A stretch of DNA of 11,140 bases from Nitrospirae bacterium CG2_30_53_67 (GTDB taxonomy: Bacteria; CG2-30-53-67): contig MNYV01000041.1 in assembly GCA_001873285.1 (NCBI GenBank), positions 1 to 11,140 of the forward strand. The letters are read 5' to 3'. Positions 1 to 7,600 of the stretch are shown here, piece after piece (the stretch's first letter is position 1; every line of letters begins with the position of its first letter). The notes beneath the pieces are model-generated. The model saw only the letters and a program-made list of their open reading frames with translations. It was not told the DNA's origin and ran no database searches. A program made the translations under genes and the position numbers.

Positions 1-140
1 GGGGTTCACTTGACCCCTTGACCCCAAGATACCCAAGTGTAGTAGCCGTCGCAGACGGCAAAGATAGAGAAAAGCGGGGCACGCGAAGCGTAACCCTGGA
101 ATCCTCGAACCCTTTTTACCCACTAAATGGGAGAAGAACC
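1..140. repeat. Intergenic repeat, copy A (infC leader)
   Basis: This non-coding stretch has three parts. Positions 8-25 hold two octamers of the CTTGACCC type. Positions 41-99 are a core with two small hairpins: GCCGTC-GCA-GACGGC at 45-59 and ACGC-GAA-GCGT at 81-91. Positions 94-140 hold further octamers (CTGGAATC, CTCGAACC), a T-run and the partial palindrome CCCACTAAATGGG at 119-131. The 41-99 core recurs inverted at about 2561-2667, and the 94-140 part recurs directly at 2751-2796 and, less completely, at 5353-5407. The element ends about 12 nt before the infC Shine-Dalgarno sequence. Its left limit may lie outside the window. Function is unknown; a structured leader or a non-autonomous repeat are both possible. 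Confidence 0.8.
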
Positions 141-151
141 TTAATTTATTG

Positions 152-162
152 AAGGAGGTGAT
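152..162 (+). promoter_or_regulatory. Perfect Shine-Dalgarno sequence of infC
   Basis: AAGGAGGTGAT matches the full anti-Shine-Dalgarno tail of 16S rRNA. From the end of GGAGG (154-158) to the ATA codon at 166 there are 7 nt, which is an ideal distance. The GTG at 196 lies 37 nt from GGAGG and has no comparable signal of its own. This site therefore decides the infC start in favour of ATA at 166. Confidence 0.85.
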
Positions 163-165
163 TGT

Positions 166-723
166 ATAAAAAAAAGAGACAACCAGAAAGAGCGGGTGAA
201 TCAGGATATCCGGGCGCCGGAGGTCCGTGTGGTAGGCGATGACGGGAGCCAGATGGGAATCCTTCCCGTCTCTGAGGCCTTGCGGATCTGTGAAGAAAAA
301 GGGCTGGATCTCGTGGAGATCGCGCCCACAGCCAAACCTCCCGTATGCCGGATCATGGATTACGGAAAATTCCTTTACCAGAAGAGCAAAAAGGCCAGCA
401 TTGCAAGGAAGAAGCAGCAGGTGATCCTGGTCAAGGAGGTCAAACTCAGGCCGAATACCGAAGAACATGACCTGTCCTTCAAGGTGGGCCATGCAGAGCG
501 ATTTTTAAAGGAGGGCAACAAGGCCAAGATCTCCGTCATGTTCAGGGGACGGGAGATGATGTATTCCGATCGAGGGAAAAAGTTGTTGTCGGAGTTTATC
601 GAAAAACTTTCGGAGATCTGCACGGTGGAGCAACTGCCGAGAATGGAAGGGAGGAACATGATCATGATCCTCGCTCCGAAATCTTCAGGGGCTGCTTCAC
701 GGAAGAAAATGAATCATTCATAA
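166..723 (+). CDS. infC: Translation initiation factor IF-3, probable ATA start
   Basis: IF3 binds the 30S subunit, prevents premature 50S joining and checks the start codon and initiator tRNA. The product is recognised from the N-terminal domain (VNQDIRAPEVRVVG, then LDLVEIAPTAKPPVCRIMDY) and the C-terminal domain (KEVKLRPNTEEHDLSFKV, then KAKISVMFRGREM). The conservative start would be GTG at 196 (175 aa). The frame stays open upstream, and ATA at 166 gives MKKRDNQKERVNQDI, a normal IF3 N-terminus (185 aa). ATA sits 7 nt behind a perfect Shine-Dalgarno sequence. IF3 discriminates against unusual start codons, and infC genes of other bacteria use AUU or AUC for autoregulation, so the ATA start fits the family. 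It opens the infC-rpmI-rplT-pheS-pheT series; rpmI follows after 13 nt. The identity is certain and the start is very probable. Confidence 0.95.
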   Translation: MKKRDNQKERVNQDIRAPEVRVVGDDGSQMGILPVSEALRICEEKGLDLVEIAPTAKPPVCRIMDYGKFLYQKSKKASIARKKQQVILVKEVKLRPNTEEHDLSFKVGHAERFLKEGNKAKISVMFRGREMMYSDRGKKLLSEFIEKLSEICTVEQLPRMEGRNMIMILAPKSSGAASRKKMNHS

Positions 724-736
724 GAGGTGATCAGAT

Positions 737-928
737 ATGCCGAAGATCAAGAGTCATAGAGGGGCGTCGAAACGGTTCAAAAAAACCGGAACGGGCAAGA
801 TCAAGAGAAGCAAGGCCAATACGAGTCATATTCTGACTTCAAAGACCACGAAGAGGAAACGCAAGCTTCGGCACTCGACTCTCGTTGCTGACGCTAATTT
901 TAAGAGTATCAGGAAACTTCTTTCCTGA
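737..928 (+). CDS. rpmI: 50S ribosomal protein L35
   Basis: This is a 63-residue, very basic protein of the large ribosomal subunit. It opens with [20 protein letters not shown] and contains the family-typical [16 protein letters not shown] stretch, ending in IRKLLS. Its length equals that of typical L35 (about 64-65 aa). The ATG at 737 is preceded by GAGGTGAT at 725-732. The gene begins 13 nt after the infC stop, so the two are very likely co-transcribed and perhaps translationally coupled. L20 and L35 are co-regulated by an L20-binding RNA structure in several bacteria. I could not identify such a structure here. Confidence 0.97.
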   Translation: MPKIKSHRGASKRFKKTGTGKIKRSKANTSHILTSKTTKRKRKLRHSTLVADANFKSIRKLLS

Positions 929-983
929 TCTCTCAGCAGAGAAAGACCCTGTTTGAGGCAAGGAATAAAAGGAGGAATAACCC

Positions 984-1346
984 ATGTCAAGAGTCAAAGG
1001 CGGCAACAAGCGGCTTCAGCGCAGGAAAAAGATCATGAAGACGGCCAAAGGATTTTACGGGGCCCGGAAGAGTCTTTTTCGCACGGCCATTGAGGCCGTG
1101 GACGAGGCGCTGCTGAACGCATACATCGGGAGAAAGCTGAGAAAAAGGGATTTCCGGCAGCTCTGGATCACCAGGATTAATGCGGCCGCGAGGGCGAGCG
1201 GTATGACGTACAGCAAATTGATCCAGGGGCTCAAGAATGCCAGTGTCGGAATCAACCGGAAGATGATGGCGGAACTGGCCGTGAACCATCCCCAGGATTT
1301 TGCCGGCCTCACCGAGGTCGCCAAAAGCCACTTGACCGCTGAATAA
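984..1346 (+). CDS. rplT: 50S ribosomal protein L20
   Basis: L20 is an early-binding 23S rRNA assembly protein of the large subunit. The 120-residue product shows the complete family pattern: a basic N-terminal extension ([19 protein letters not shown]), [15 protein letters not shown], then the globular part with [20 protein letters not shown] and [11 protein letters not shown]. The ATG at 984 has GGAGG at 971-975, with an 8-nt spacer. It follows rpmI by 55 nt. That gap contains only a weak inverted repeat (TCTC/GAGA) and no terminator, so the operon probably continues through. The order infC-rpmI-rplT is the standard bacterial arrangement. Confidence 0.97.
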   Translation: MSRVKGGNKRLQRRKKIMKTAKGFYGARKSLFRTAIEAVDEALLNAYIGRKLRKRDFRQLWITRINAAARASGMTYSKLIQGLKNASVGINRKMMAELAVNHPQDFAGLTEVAKSHLTAE

Positions 1347-1399
1347 TATTTTCTTCATTTTCGCCATGCTTTCTTAACGTTTTAGCTGGATGAAGCCCG

Positions 1400-2437
1400 A
1401 TGTCAATGACTATGTCTGAGATATTATCAGCGCTGAGCAGGATCGAAGGGCAAAGCATGCGTGAAATCATGGAGGCTTCGACCCTGTCCGATGTTGACGC
1501 CTGCCGTGTCCGTATCCTGGGGAAGAAAGGGACACTGACACCCCTGCTCAGCGGGATGAAGGATCTGACTCCGGAGGATCGCCCGTCGGCAGGCAAGGCG
1601 GTCAATGAACTGAAAGTCAAGCTTCAGGCATGGATTGATCAGCGGACAGAAGCAATCTCTCGTCTCGAAGAAGAAAGGCGTCTGGAGGAGGAGAGGCTTG
1701 ACATTACCCTTCCAGGACGAAGAAGGCCTACCGGCCGGCTGCACCCGATCACACAGACTTTTCAGAGGATTGAAGAGATCTTTCTCGGTCTCGGCTTCCG
1801 GATCGCCGAAGGACCGGAGGTGGAAGAAGACTATTATAATTTCGAAGCCCTGAATATTCCCAGGGATCACCCCGCCCGAGATATGCAGGATACCTTCTAT
1901 ATCACGGACGATATCCTTCTTCGCACCCACACTTCTCCGGTCCAGATACGGACCATGAAAAGTCAAGCCCCTCCGGTGCGGATTATCGCTCCCGGCAAGG
2001 TCTACCGCTGCGATGCCGACATCTCTCACACCCCCATGTTTCACCAGGTTGAAGGGTTGATGGTGGACCGGCATATTACTTTCGGCGACTTGAAAGGCGT
2101 CCTCGAATTTTTTCTTCACCGGATATTCGGCAAAAAAATCGGGGTCCGTTTCCGTCCCAGTTTTTTTCCTTTCACCGAGCCTTCTGCTGAGGTGGATATT
2201 GCCTGTGTCATGTGCGAAGGCCGGGGCTGCCGCGTCTGTAAACAGTCAGGATGGCTCGAAATCATGGGCGCCGGCATGGTGGATCCGGAGGTCTTTCGTA
2301 TGGTCGGCTACCACCCGGATGAGGTCACCGGTTTTGCCTTTGGCATGGGTGTGGAGAGGATCGCCATGCTCAGATATAGGATCGACGACATCAAGCTTTT
2401 CTTTGAAAACGATCTTCGGTTCCTGTCGCAGTTTTGA
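1400..2437 (+). CDS. pheS: Phenylalanyl-tRNA synthetase alpha subunit
   Basis: This is the catalytic alpha subunit of the cytoplasmic (alpha-beta)2 PheRS, which charges tRNA-Phe with phenylalanine. The N-terminal coiled-coil arm spans about residues 1-100. The class II catalytic core follows: motif 1 near 115-167 (HPITQTFQRIEEIF ... DMQDTFY), motif 2 near 175-220 (RTHTSPVQIRTM ... TPMFHQVEGL) and motif 3 near 321-338 (GFAFGMGVERIAMLRYRI). Four cysteines (C259, C262, C267, C270) form a CxxC...CxxC pattern found in many bacterial PheS and possibly bind zinc. At 345 aa the length is normal. The ATG at 1400 is followed by in-frame ATGs at 1406 and 1412; the only upstream purine signal is a weak TGGATGAAG. 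It lies 53 nt after rplT. pheT is not adjacent: 427 bp of repeat-rich DNA follows. Confidence 0.97.
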   Translation: MSMTMSEILSALSRIEGQSMREIMEASTLSDVDACRVRILGKKGTLTPLLSGMKDLTPEDRPSAGKAVNELKVKLQAWIDQRTEAISRLEEERRLEEERLDITLPGRRRPTGRLHPITQTFQRIEEIFLGLGFRIAEGPEVEEDYYNFEALNIPRDHPARDMQDTFYITDDILLRTHTSPVQIRTMKSQAPPVRIIAPGKVYRCDADISHTPMFHQVEGLMVDRHITFGDLKGVLEFFLHRIFGKKIGVRFRPSFFPFTEPSAEVDIACVMCEGRGCRVCKQSGWLEIMGAGMVDPEVFRMVGYHPDEVTGFAFGMGVERIAMLRYRIDDIKLFFENDLRFLSQF

Positions 2438-2560
2438 GCATTTTAAGATTTAAGATCACCTCCAAAAGTATGGGTGAAAACATCAGGGGTCAAGGGGTCA
2501 AGGATTCGAGGGGTCGAGTGAAGTGCTAAAAACATAAGGGGCCAAGGGTCCTAGGGTTCA

Positions 2561-2667
2561 AGGGTTACGCTTCGCGTGCACCGCTTTTCTCTATTTTTGT
2601 CGTTAGATCCCGGCATCTCCTTGAATCTATTCTTGCCGGGCCGGGACCGTCTGCGACGGCTACTACA
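2561..2667 (-). repeat. Inverted copy of the copy-A core, interrupted
   Basis: Positions 2561-2602 and 2647-2667 are the reverse complement of about 41-97. The first block (AGGGTTACGCTTCGCGTGC and the following CCGCTTTTCTCT-like part) differs at 3 of about 41 positions. The second block, CCGTCTGCGACGGCTACTAC, is the GACGGC hairpin of copy A read from the other side. The two copies face each other across infC-rpmI-rplT-pheS. The intervening 2603-2646 is absent from copy A. Confidence 0.8.
2603..2646. repeat. 44-bp hairpin insertion inside repeat copy B
   Basis: Relative to copy A, this segment is extra. It contains the inverted repeat CCCGGCA (2609-2615) and TGCCGGG (2634-2640) with an 18-nt loop, followed by CCGGGA. 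The left junction (GTCGT) and right junction (ACCGT) are near duplicates, as expected for a small insertion with target duplication or a replication-slippage event. The reverse event, deletion from copy A, cannot be excluded from two copies. Confidence 0.6.
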
Positions 2668-2864
2668 ATAAGTCATCCTGGGTTCAAAGGTTACAATGTT
2701 TTTCTCTGGAGATTTTGCTTGCATTTAAGTATTTCACTTGACCCCTTGGACCCTGGAATCCTCGAACCCTTTTACCCACTATATGGGAGAAAAACCAGAT
2801 TTTTAACAATTTTGTCCTGATGACTTTGTGGCAGCGTATTTAAAATCACTCTGGAAATAAGCCG

Positions 2865-5270
2865 ATGCTGATCAGTTACAACTGGTTGAGGGAACTTGCA
2901 GCATTCGATGATTCTCCTTCGGAAATCGCCGCCCGTCTGACCATGGCGGGGCTGGAAGTAGAGTCCATGACCGCCCTTGATCAAGGGCTCAATAACCTTG
3001 TCGTCGGACAGATCCTCTCTAAAGATACCATTCCCAAGACCGATCATCTCACCTTATGCAGGATTGATGTCGGGAAGGAGCATCTCCAAGTCGTCTGCGG
3101 AGCCCCGAACCACCGGGTCGGAGACAAGGTGGCGGTGGCCCTGCCGGGCGCAAGACTGCCCGGCGGAAAAGAAATCCGCAAAGCCAAAATATACGGCGTC
3201 GAATCCAACGGGATGATCTGTTCCGAAAAAGAGCTGGGCATATCGGATCATGTCTCCGGGGTCATGATCCTGGGCGAGGAATTTCTTGTAGGGGCGCCGG
3301 CTGCGGAAGCCCTGGGGCTGAAAGACACGATCCTGGAATTGAACGTGACTCCGAATCGCCCGGATGCGTTGAGCCACATGGGCGTTGCCAGGGAGATTGC
3401 GGCCCTGACCGGTTCCCTTCTGAAGATGCCGATTCCCACGGTTTCGGAGACGGGCCAGGAGATCTCCTCGTTGAGTCATGTTGAGATCCGCGATCCGGCC
3501 CTCTGCATGCGCTATACCGCCAGGATGGTCGTGGACGTCACCATTCAGCCTTCTCCTTTGAGGATACAGCAGCGTCTTCGGGCGGCGGGATTCCGGCCGA
3601 TCAACAATGTGGTCGATGTGACCAACTATGTTCTAACTGAGATGGGGCATCCATTGCATGCCTTTGATTTCGATCTCATATCACAACAACAAATCGTGGT
3701 GCGAAAGGCCCGTGAAGGGGAGAAGATCCTGACCCTGGACGGCGTTGAGAGGGAACTGGATCCCTCCATGCTCGCCATTTGTGATGCGGAGAAACCCATG
3801 GCCATAGCCGGGATCATGGGGGGTGAAGGGTCCCAGGTTAACGGGGAGACCCGCCGGATCTTCCTTGAAGCGGCCTGTTTCAATCCCGCATCCATTCGCA
3901 GGACATCCAAACAGATCGGGCTCCATTCAGAGTCCTCCCACCGTTTTGAGCGGGGAACCGACATAGAAGGAATGGTCAAGGCATTGGACCGAGCGGCTTC
4001 CCTGATTCAGGAACTCGCCGGTGGAAAAATCGCAAGAGGCCGGATCGATCTCTACCCGGTCAAACGTTCACCCCTTGAGATACCGATCCGTCAGGATCAC
4101 GTCCATTCCATCCTCGGTTTCGATATGGCGTCCGATGAGATCAACCGCATTCTCACTTCCCTTTCCCTTGAAATCGCGGAAAAGAGCGAAGGCAAGACCG
4201 TGGTCAGAATTCCAAGTTTCAGGTCCGATCTGACCCGTGAGATCGATCTCATCGAAGAGTTGGCGAGAATTTATGGTTACAACAGGATTCCAAGCACGCT
4301 TCCCCATTCCTTGATGACGTCATCGGAGATGACCTCTGCGCAAAAGTGGAGGGTACGGGTCCGCCGGATCATAGCCGGTTTAGGATACCAGGAGACCATT
4401 CACTACAGCTTCCACAATCCCAAGGATCTGGACGACCTGAACATCGGGGACGAAGACCCTCTGCGCTTACAGATCCGAATACGAAATCCTCTCAGCGAGG
4501 ATCAGAGCGTGCTGCGGTCAACCCTGCTGCCCGGATTGATCCGCACGCTTCAATACAACCTGAAACGTTCGTTGCCGGACATCAGGATATTTGAAATCGG
4601 GCATGTTTTTGAACCCCGGAACTCGGGTCTTCCTTTGGAGAAAAATCATCTTTCCGTGATGATCACCGGCAAGGACAAGCCCCTGGGTTGGGATATGCCG
4701 GGGAGAAGGGTGGACTTCTTTGATCTGAAGGGGGATCTGGAAGAACTTCTGGATAGGCTTGGGATAGGCGGCGTGGTCTTTTCGCCCCAGAATCAGTTTC
4801 CATTCCTGCATCCTAAAAAAAGCGCATGGATCGAATGCGGCAAGACTCGGCTGGGCTTTATGGGTGAATTTCATCCCGGTATCCTGAAAAAATTTGAACT
4901 TCCCGATCCGGTCCAGTATGGTGAGATGGACCTTGACCTCTGCCTGCAGGAGACCGATGACTCGGTCAGTTACGAGGTCGTACCGCATTTCCCTTCCGTA
5001 GACAGAGACATCGCCCTGATCCTTGCTGAAGAGATCTCTTGTGCCGAGGTCCAGGAACGGATACGGAGCCTGAAACCCGACCTGATCCGCGAGGTCCGTG
5101 TTTTTGATCTCTACAAGGGGAAGCACATTCCTGAAGGGAAGAAGAGCCTTGCGTTTAGAATACGATTTCAGGCCGATGATCGGACCTTGACCGACCCGGA
5201 GATCAACAAGATCCGGGACCGGATTGCGGCAGAGATGGGCAAAGCATTCCATGCGGCTTTGCGGGAATAA
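2865..5270 (+). CDS. pheT: Phenylalanyl-tRNA synthetase beta subunit
   Basis: This is the beta subunit of PheRS; it binds tRNA-Phe, holds the editing site and completes the tetramer with PheS. The 801-aa length is normal. The domains in order are: N-terminal MLISYNWLRE; tRNA-binding OB fold at about 45-150 (LVVGQILSKD ... GVESNGMICSEKELG); the linker VTPNRPDALSHMGVAREIA at 161-179; the B3/B4 editing domain at about 210-395 (GHPLHAFDFDLI at 251-262, then PMAIAGIMGG and HRFERGTD); the B5 domain at about 405-480 (RIPSFRSDLTREIDLIEE); a catalytic-like core; and the C-terminal FDX-ACB anticodon-binding domain at about 705-801 (HFPSVDRDIALIL). The ATG at 2865 matches the family start, though the upstream purine run (CTGGAAATAAG) is a weak ribosome site. 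It is separated from pheS by repeat copy B, so it may need read-through or its own promoter; none is clearly visible. Confidence 0.97.
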   Translation: MLISYNWLRELAAFDDSPSEIAARLTMAGLEVESMTALDQGLNNLVVGQILSKDTIPKTDHLTLCRIDVGKEHLQVVCGAPNHRVGDKVAVALPGARLPGGKEIRKAKIYGVESNGMICSEKELGISDHVSGVMILGEEFLVGAPAAEALGLKDTILELNVTPNRPDALSHMGVAREIAALTGSLLKMPIPTVSETGQEISSLSHVEIRDPALCMRYTARMVVDVTIQPSPLRIQQRLRAAGFRPINNVVDVTNYVLTEMGHPLHAFDFDLISQQQIVVRKAREGEKILTLDGVERELDPSMLAICDAEKPMAIAGIMGGEGSQVNGETRRIFLEAACFNPASIRRTSKQIGLHSESSHRFERGTDIEGMVKALDRAASLIQELAGGKIARGRIDLYPVKRSPLEIPIRQDHVHSILGFDMASDEINRILTSLSLEIAEKSEGKTVVRIPSFRSDLTREIDLIEELARIYGYNRIPSTLPHSLMTSSEMTSAQKWRVRVRRIIAGLGYQETIHYSFHNPKDLDDLNIGDEDPLRLQIRIRNPLSEDQSVLRSTLLPGLIRTLQYNLKRSLPDIRIFEIGHVFEPRNSGLPLEKNHLSVMITGKDKPLGWDMPGRRVDFFDLKGDLEELLDRLGIGGVVFSPQNQFPFLHPKKSAWIECGKTRLGFMGEFHPGILKKFELPDPVQYGEMDLDLCLQETDDSVSYEVVPHFPSVDRDIALILAEEISCAEVQERIRSLKPDLIREVRVFDLYKGKHIPEGKKSLAFRIRFQADDRTLTDPEINKIRDRIAAEMGKAFHAALRE

Positions 5271-5280
5271 AGAGGGCAAG

Positions 5281-5407
5281 GGTTCAAGGGTTTTTCTCTG
5301 TAGATTTTGCTTGCGTTTCAGTATCTCACTTGAACCCTTGACCCCTCGACCCCTGGAACCCTTTTTACCCACTAAATGGCCGATGGCTCGTAGAGGAAAA
5401 GAACCAG
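5281..5407. repeat. Intergenic repeat, copy C (mtnA leader)
   Basis: This is the third member of the family, between pheT and mtnA. Positions 5290-5339 match 2698-2747 of copy B with 5 differences in 50. From about 5328 four clean octamers follow (CTTGAACC, CTTGACCC, CTCGACCC, CTGGAACC), then a T-run and CCCACTAAATGG ending at 5379, then a variant tail ending GAAAAGAACC. It lacks the hairpin core found in A and B. As in the other copies, the plus-oriented end lies 12-70 nt ahead of a gene. Confidence 0.8.
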
Positions 5408-5463
5408 AAATAATAAATCAAAGATCATAATTTACAAACGAAAGGCTTCTCAGGACAAACAAT

Positions 5464-6555
5464 ATGATCCCCACAGTCGAGTGGAAAAATAACAAGGTCC
5501 GCATGATCGATCAGACGCTTCTGCCTTTAAAAGTCGTTTACCGGGAATATTCCGATTATCATGAAGTCATCTCTGCAATTAAAAATCTGGTGGTGCGCGG
5601 AGCGCCGGCCATCGGGGTTACGGCAGCCATGGCCGTGGCCCTGGCTGCCCGGGAGGTCAAGGCCGAATCCGCAGGTGATTTACTTCAGAAACTGGGGCCG
5701 ATCTGTGATGAGATCGCTTCGGCACGACCTACGGCGGTGAATCTTTTCTGGGCGGTTCAGAGGATGAAGGCCTTTGCAGAACGGAGCAAAGGGCTTTCCG
5801 TCAAGGAGATAAAAGAGGGCCTGATCCGTGAAGCCGAGGCCATCGGAGAAGAGGATATAGCGGTTAACCGGGCCATGGGACGTTATGGAGCCGAATTCAT
5901 CCGTGATCATGACACGATCCTGACCCATTGCAACGCGGGTTCACTGGCTACCGCCTGTTTCGGCACCGCCCTCGGCGTGATCTACACGGCCCAAGAGCAG
6001 GGGAAAAAAATCAAGGTATTTGCCGATGAAACCCGGCCGGTTCTTCAGGGCGCCAGGCTCACGGCCTGGGAATTGATGCAGGAGGGGATTGATGTCACCC
6101 TGATCACCGACAACATGGCGGGTTATTTCATGAAAAAGGGGATGATTCATCTTGTGATGGTGGGGGCGGACAGGATCGTCGCCAATGGAGATACGGCCAA
6201 CAAGATCGGGACCTATTCCGTGGCCGTCCTTGCCAAGGAACACGGCATCCCTTTTTATGTCGCGGCCCCGGCATCCACCATTGATCTATCCTTGCCGTCC
6301 GGTGAACATATTCCCATTGAGGAGAGGGACCCCATGGAAGTGACCCATATCTTCCATAAGATGCAGATCGCCCCGGAAGGCGTGAAGGTTGCCAATCCGG
6401 CCTTTGACGTCACCCCCGCGCGTTACATTACAGCCATCATCACGGAAAGAGGGGCCTTTTACCCCGGGGATGTTTACAAGATCAAGGACCCCGAAGCGGA
6501 CATGGAAAACATCCGGATCCATCCGGATTTAAAAACTCAGGGGAAACCGGAATAG
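5464..6555 (+). CDS. mtnA: S-methyl-5-thioribose-1-phosphate isomerase
   Basis: MtnA converts 5-methylthioribose 1-phosphate to 5-methylthioribulose 1-phosphate in the cytoplasmic methionine salvage pathway. It belongs to the eIF-2B alpha/MtnA isomerase family. The 363-aa product has the substrate-binding RGAPAIG motif (45-51), NLFWAV (93-98), the catalytic Cys in [10 protein letters not shown] (C156), [17 protein letters not shown] (188-204) and the catalytic Asp in [18 protein letters not shown] (D236). Both catalytic residues correspond to those known in the Bacillus enzyme. The ATG at 5464 has AGGA at 5452-5455 (8-nt spacer). No other methionine salvage gene is present in the window, so the rest of the pathway must be elsewhere or this is a partial or alternative salvage route. 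It converges on the LuxR-type regulator gene with 32 bp between the stops. Confidence 0.95.
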   Translation: MIPTVEWKNNKVRMIDQTLLPLKVVYREYSDYHEVISAIKNLVVRGAPAIGVTAAMAVALAAREVKAESAGDLLQKLGPICDEIASARPTAVNLFWAVQRMKAFAERSKGLSVKEIKEGLIREAEAIGEEDIAVNRAMGRYGAEFIRDHDTILTHCNAGSLATACFGTALGVIYTAQEQGKKIKVFADETRPVLQGARLTAWELMQEGIDVTLITDNMAGYFMKKGMIHLVMVGADRIVANGDTANKIGTYSVAVLAKEHGIPFYVAAPASTIDLSLPSGEHIPIEERDPMEVTHIFHKMQIAPEGVKVANPAFDVTPARYITAIITERGAFYPGDVYKIKDPEADMENIRIHPDLKTQGKPE

Positions 6556-6587
6556 CTGTCTATTGCTGATCCATCATCGCCCCGAAA

Positions 6588-7598
6588 TCAGGCAAAGAGC
6601 CTCCTGATCAAGGACGTCCTGTTTTTCACACCCACCTTGTCGAAGATATGCTTTAAATGCACCTTGACCGTATGTTCGCTGATGAACATCTGTTCGCCTA
6701 TCTCCATGTTGCTCAGTCCCTGGAAGATCAGGTTGACCAGTTCCTTCTCTCTGCGGGAGAGTCCGTACCGGATGGCGAACGTATCGGTGTCGAAGGGGAG
6801 TTCCTTTGGAGGCACATGGGTCATCACCAGGATGTAATCGTTCCCCAGAGGATCCTTTTCGTCTTTTTCCAGAATCATCATCAGGACATTCAGGACCTGT
6901 CCGTCCGGCAAGGTCCATTCGGTCTCTGCCCGGTTGGATCGTTTTCTCCGCCGGGCGGTCAGGGATTTTGCATAGAGACTCCGGAGCAGCTTGACCACGG
7001 AGGGGTGAAGGCCGTAAGGCGGTTTGGTGCGGGTCCTTGTTCCTGAACTGAATTTGGAAAAAATAGCCCTCGATCCTGGATTCATGTAGACCGGTGTTCC
7101 CATGGAATCATAGAGGATCATGGCGATCGGAGCCTCGTTGCAGGCCTGCTCAAAGATCCGTCTTTCTTCGTTCATCTGCCTGAAGGTGCTGTCAAAGTTG
7201 ATCTTGTCCCGCACAGAGGCCCGGATCCATGCCAGGAGCTCCGCCTCCTGAATCGGTTTGGTCAGATACTTATCTGCGCCTTCATTGAGACCCGATACGA
7301 TGTCTTCCGTGGTTGTCCGCTCCGCGGTAAAAAGGATCACGGGGATATGGGCCGTAGCCGGGTTTTTCTTGATCCTCTTGCAGAGTTCCATACCATCCAA
7401 TTCGGGCATGTTGACATCCAGGATCACCAGGTCGATCTTGCTCTTTTTCAGGATCTTGCTGGTCTCCTTTGGGTTCTGTGTGGCATGAACGTGATAGCCG
7501 TTCAGTTCAAGGATGGTTTTCAATAAGAGAAGATTGTCTTGAATGTCGTCTACGATCAGAATGTCGTTCATCATGTTGTTCAATGCGGTTGTTTTCAT
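6588..7598 (-). CDS. REC-PAS-LuxR-type DNA-binding response regulator
   Basis: This is a transcription factor that is probably activated by phosphorylation. Starting at the ATG at 7598 it has 336 residues. The receiver domain spans about 12-130: acidic pair D17/D18, phospho-acceptor D61 in LVILDVNMPELDG, the T91 switch and K114 in DKYLTKP. A PAS-like domain spans about 150-260 (IFEQACNEAPIAMILYD ... ILVMTHVP). The C-terminal GerE/LuxR helix-turn-helix spans about 277-336 (LSRREKELVNLIFQGLSNME, then ISEHTVKVHLKHIFDKVGV). The start is supported by AAGGGA 6 nt upstream, inside the end of the preceding kinase-like gene, whose stop lies 2 nt away. The two are surely one transcriptional unit and probably partners. 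A PAS domain between REC and HTH suggests a second input such as a ligand or redox cofactor; no cofactor-binding residue can be named. The target genes are unknown. Confidence 0.9.
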   Translation of the reverse strand: MKTTALNNMMNDILIVDDIQDNLLLLKTILELNGYHVHATQNPKETSKILKKSKIDLVILDVNMPELDGMELCKRIKKNPATAHIPVILFTAERTTTEDIVSGLNEGADKYLTKPIQEAELLAWIRASVRDKINFDSTFRQMNEERRIFEQACNEAPIAMILYDSMGTPVYMNPGSRAIFSKFSSGTRTRTKPPYGLHPSVVKLLRSLYAKSLTARRRKRSNRAETEWTLPDGQVLNVLMMILEKDEKDPLGNDYILVMTHVPPKELPFDTDTFAIRYGLSRREKELVNLIFQGLSNMEIGEQMFISEHTVKVHLKHIFDKVGVKNRTSLIRRLFA

Positions 7599-7600
7599 AG

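Larger units (their letters stand above)
2471..2796. repeat. Composite intergenic repeat, copy B (between pheS and pheT)
   Basis: The element has inverted arms. The left arm (2471-2524) carries octamers in minus orientation (GGGGTCAAGGGGTCAAGG, then GGGTCGAG). The right arm (2734-2796) carries them in plus orientation (CTTGACCC, CTTGGACC, CTGGAATC, CTCGAACC) and ends with CCCACTATATGGG at 2775-2787 and GAGAAAAACC. Between the arms lie a third octamer stretch in minus orientation (2536-2566) and an inverted copy of the core of copy A (2561-2667), interrupted by a 44-bp hairpin. Positions 2698-2747 match 5290-5339 of copy C with 5 differences in 50. The arms could pair in DNA or RNA. No protein or RNA gene was recognised in the 427-bp gap. 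Confidence 0.8.

Noticed and set aside
161-169. ATT at 161 as the infC start, as in Escherichia coli
   Set aside because: It overlaps the Shine-Dalgarno sequence and its frame meets TAA two codons later; ATA at 166 is the in-frame candidate.
929-983. Attenuator or L20-binding leader between rpmI and rplT
   Set aside because: Only a short TCTC/GAGA inverted repeat without a T-run is visible, which is not enough for a call.
2734-2787. sigma70 promoter within the repeat (TTGACC with TATATG) driving pheT
   Set aside because: The hexamers are far from the 17-nt spacing and TTGACC is simply part of the octamer repeat.
1-5407. CRISPR array from the repeated octamers
   Set aside because: Units are 8 bp, contiguous and degenerate, with no unique spacers of regular length and no cas gene.
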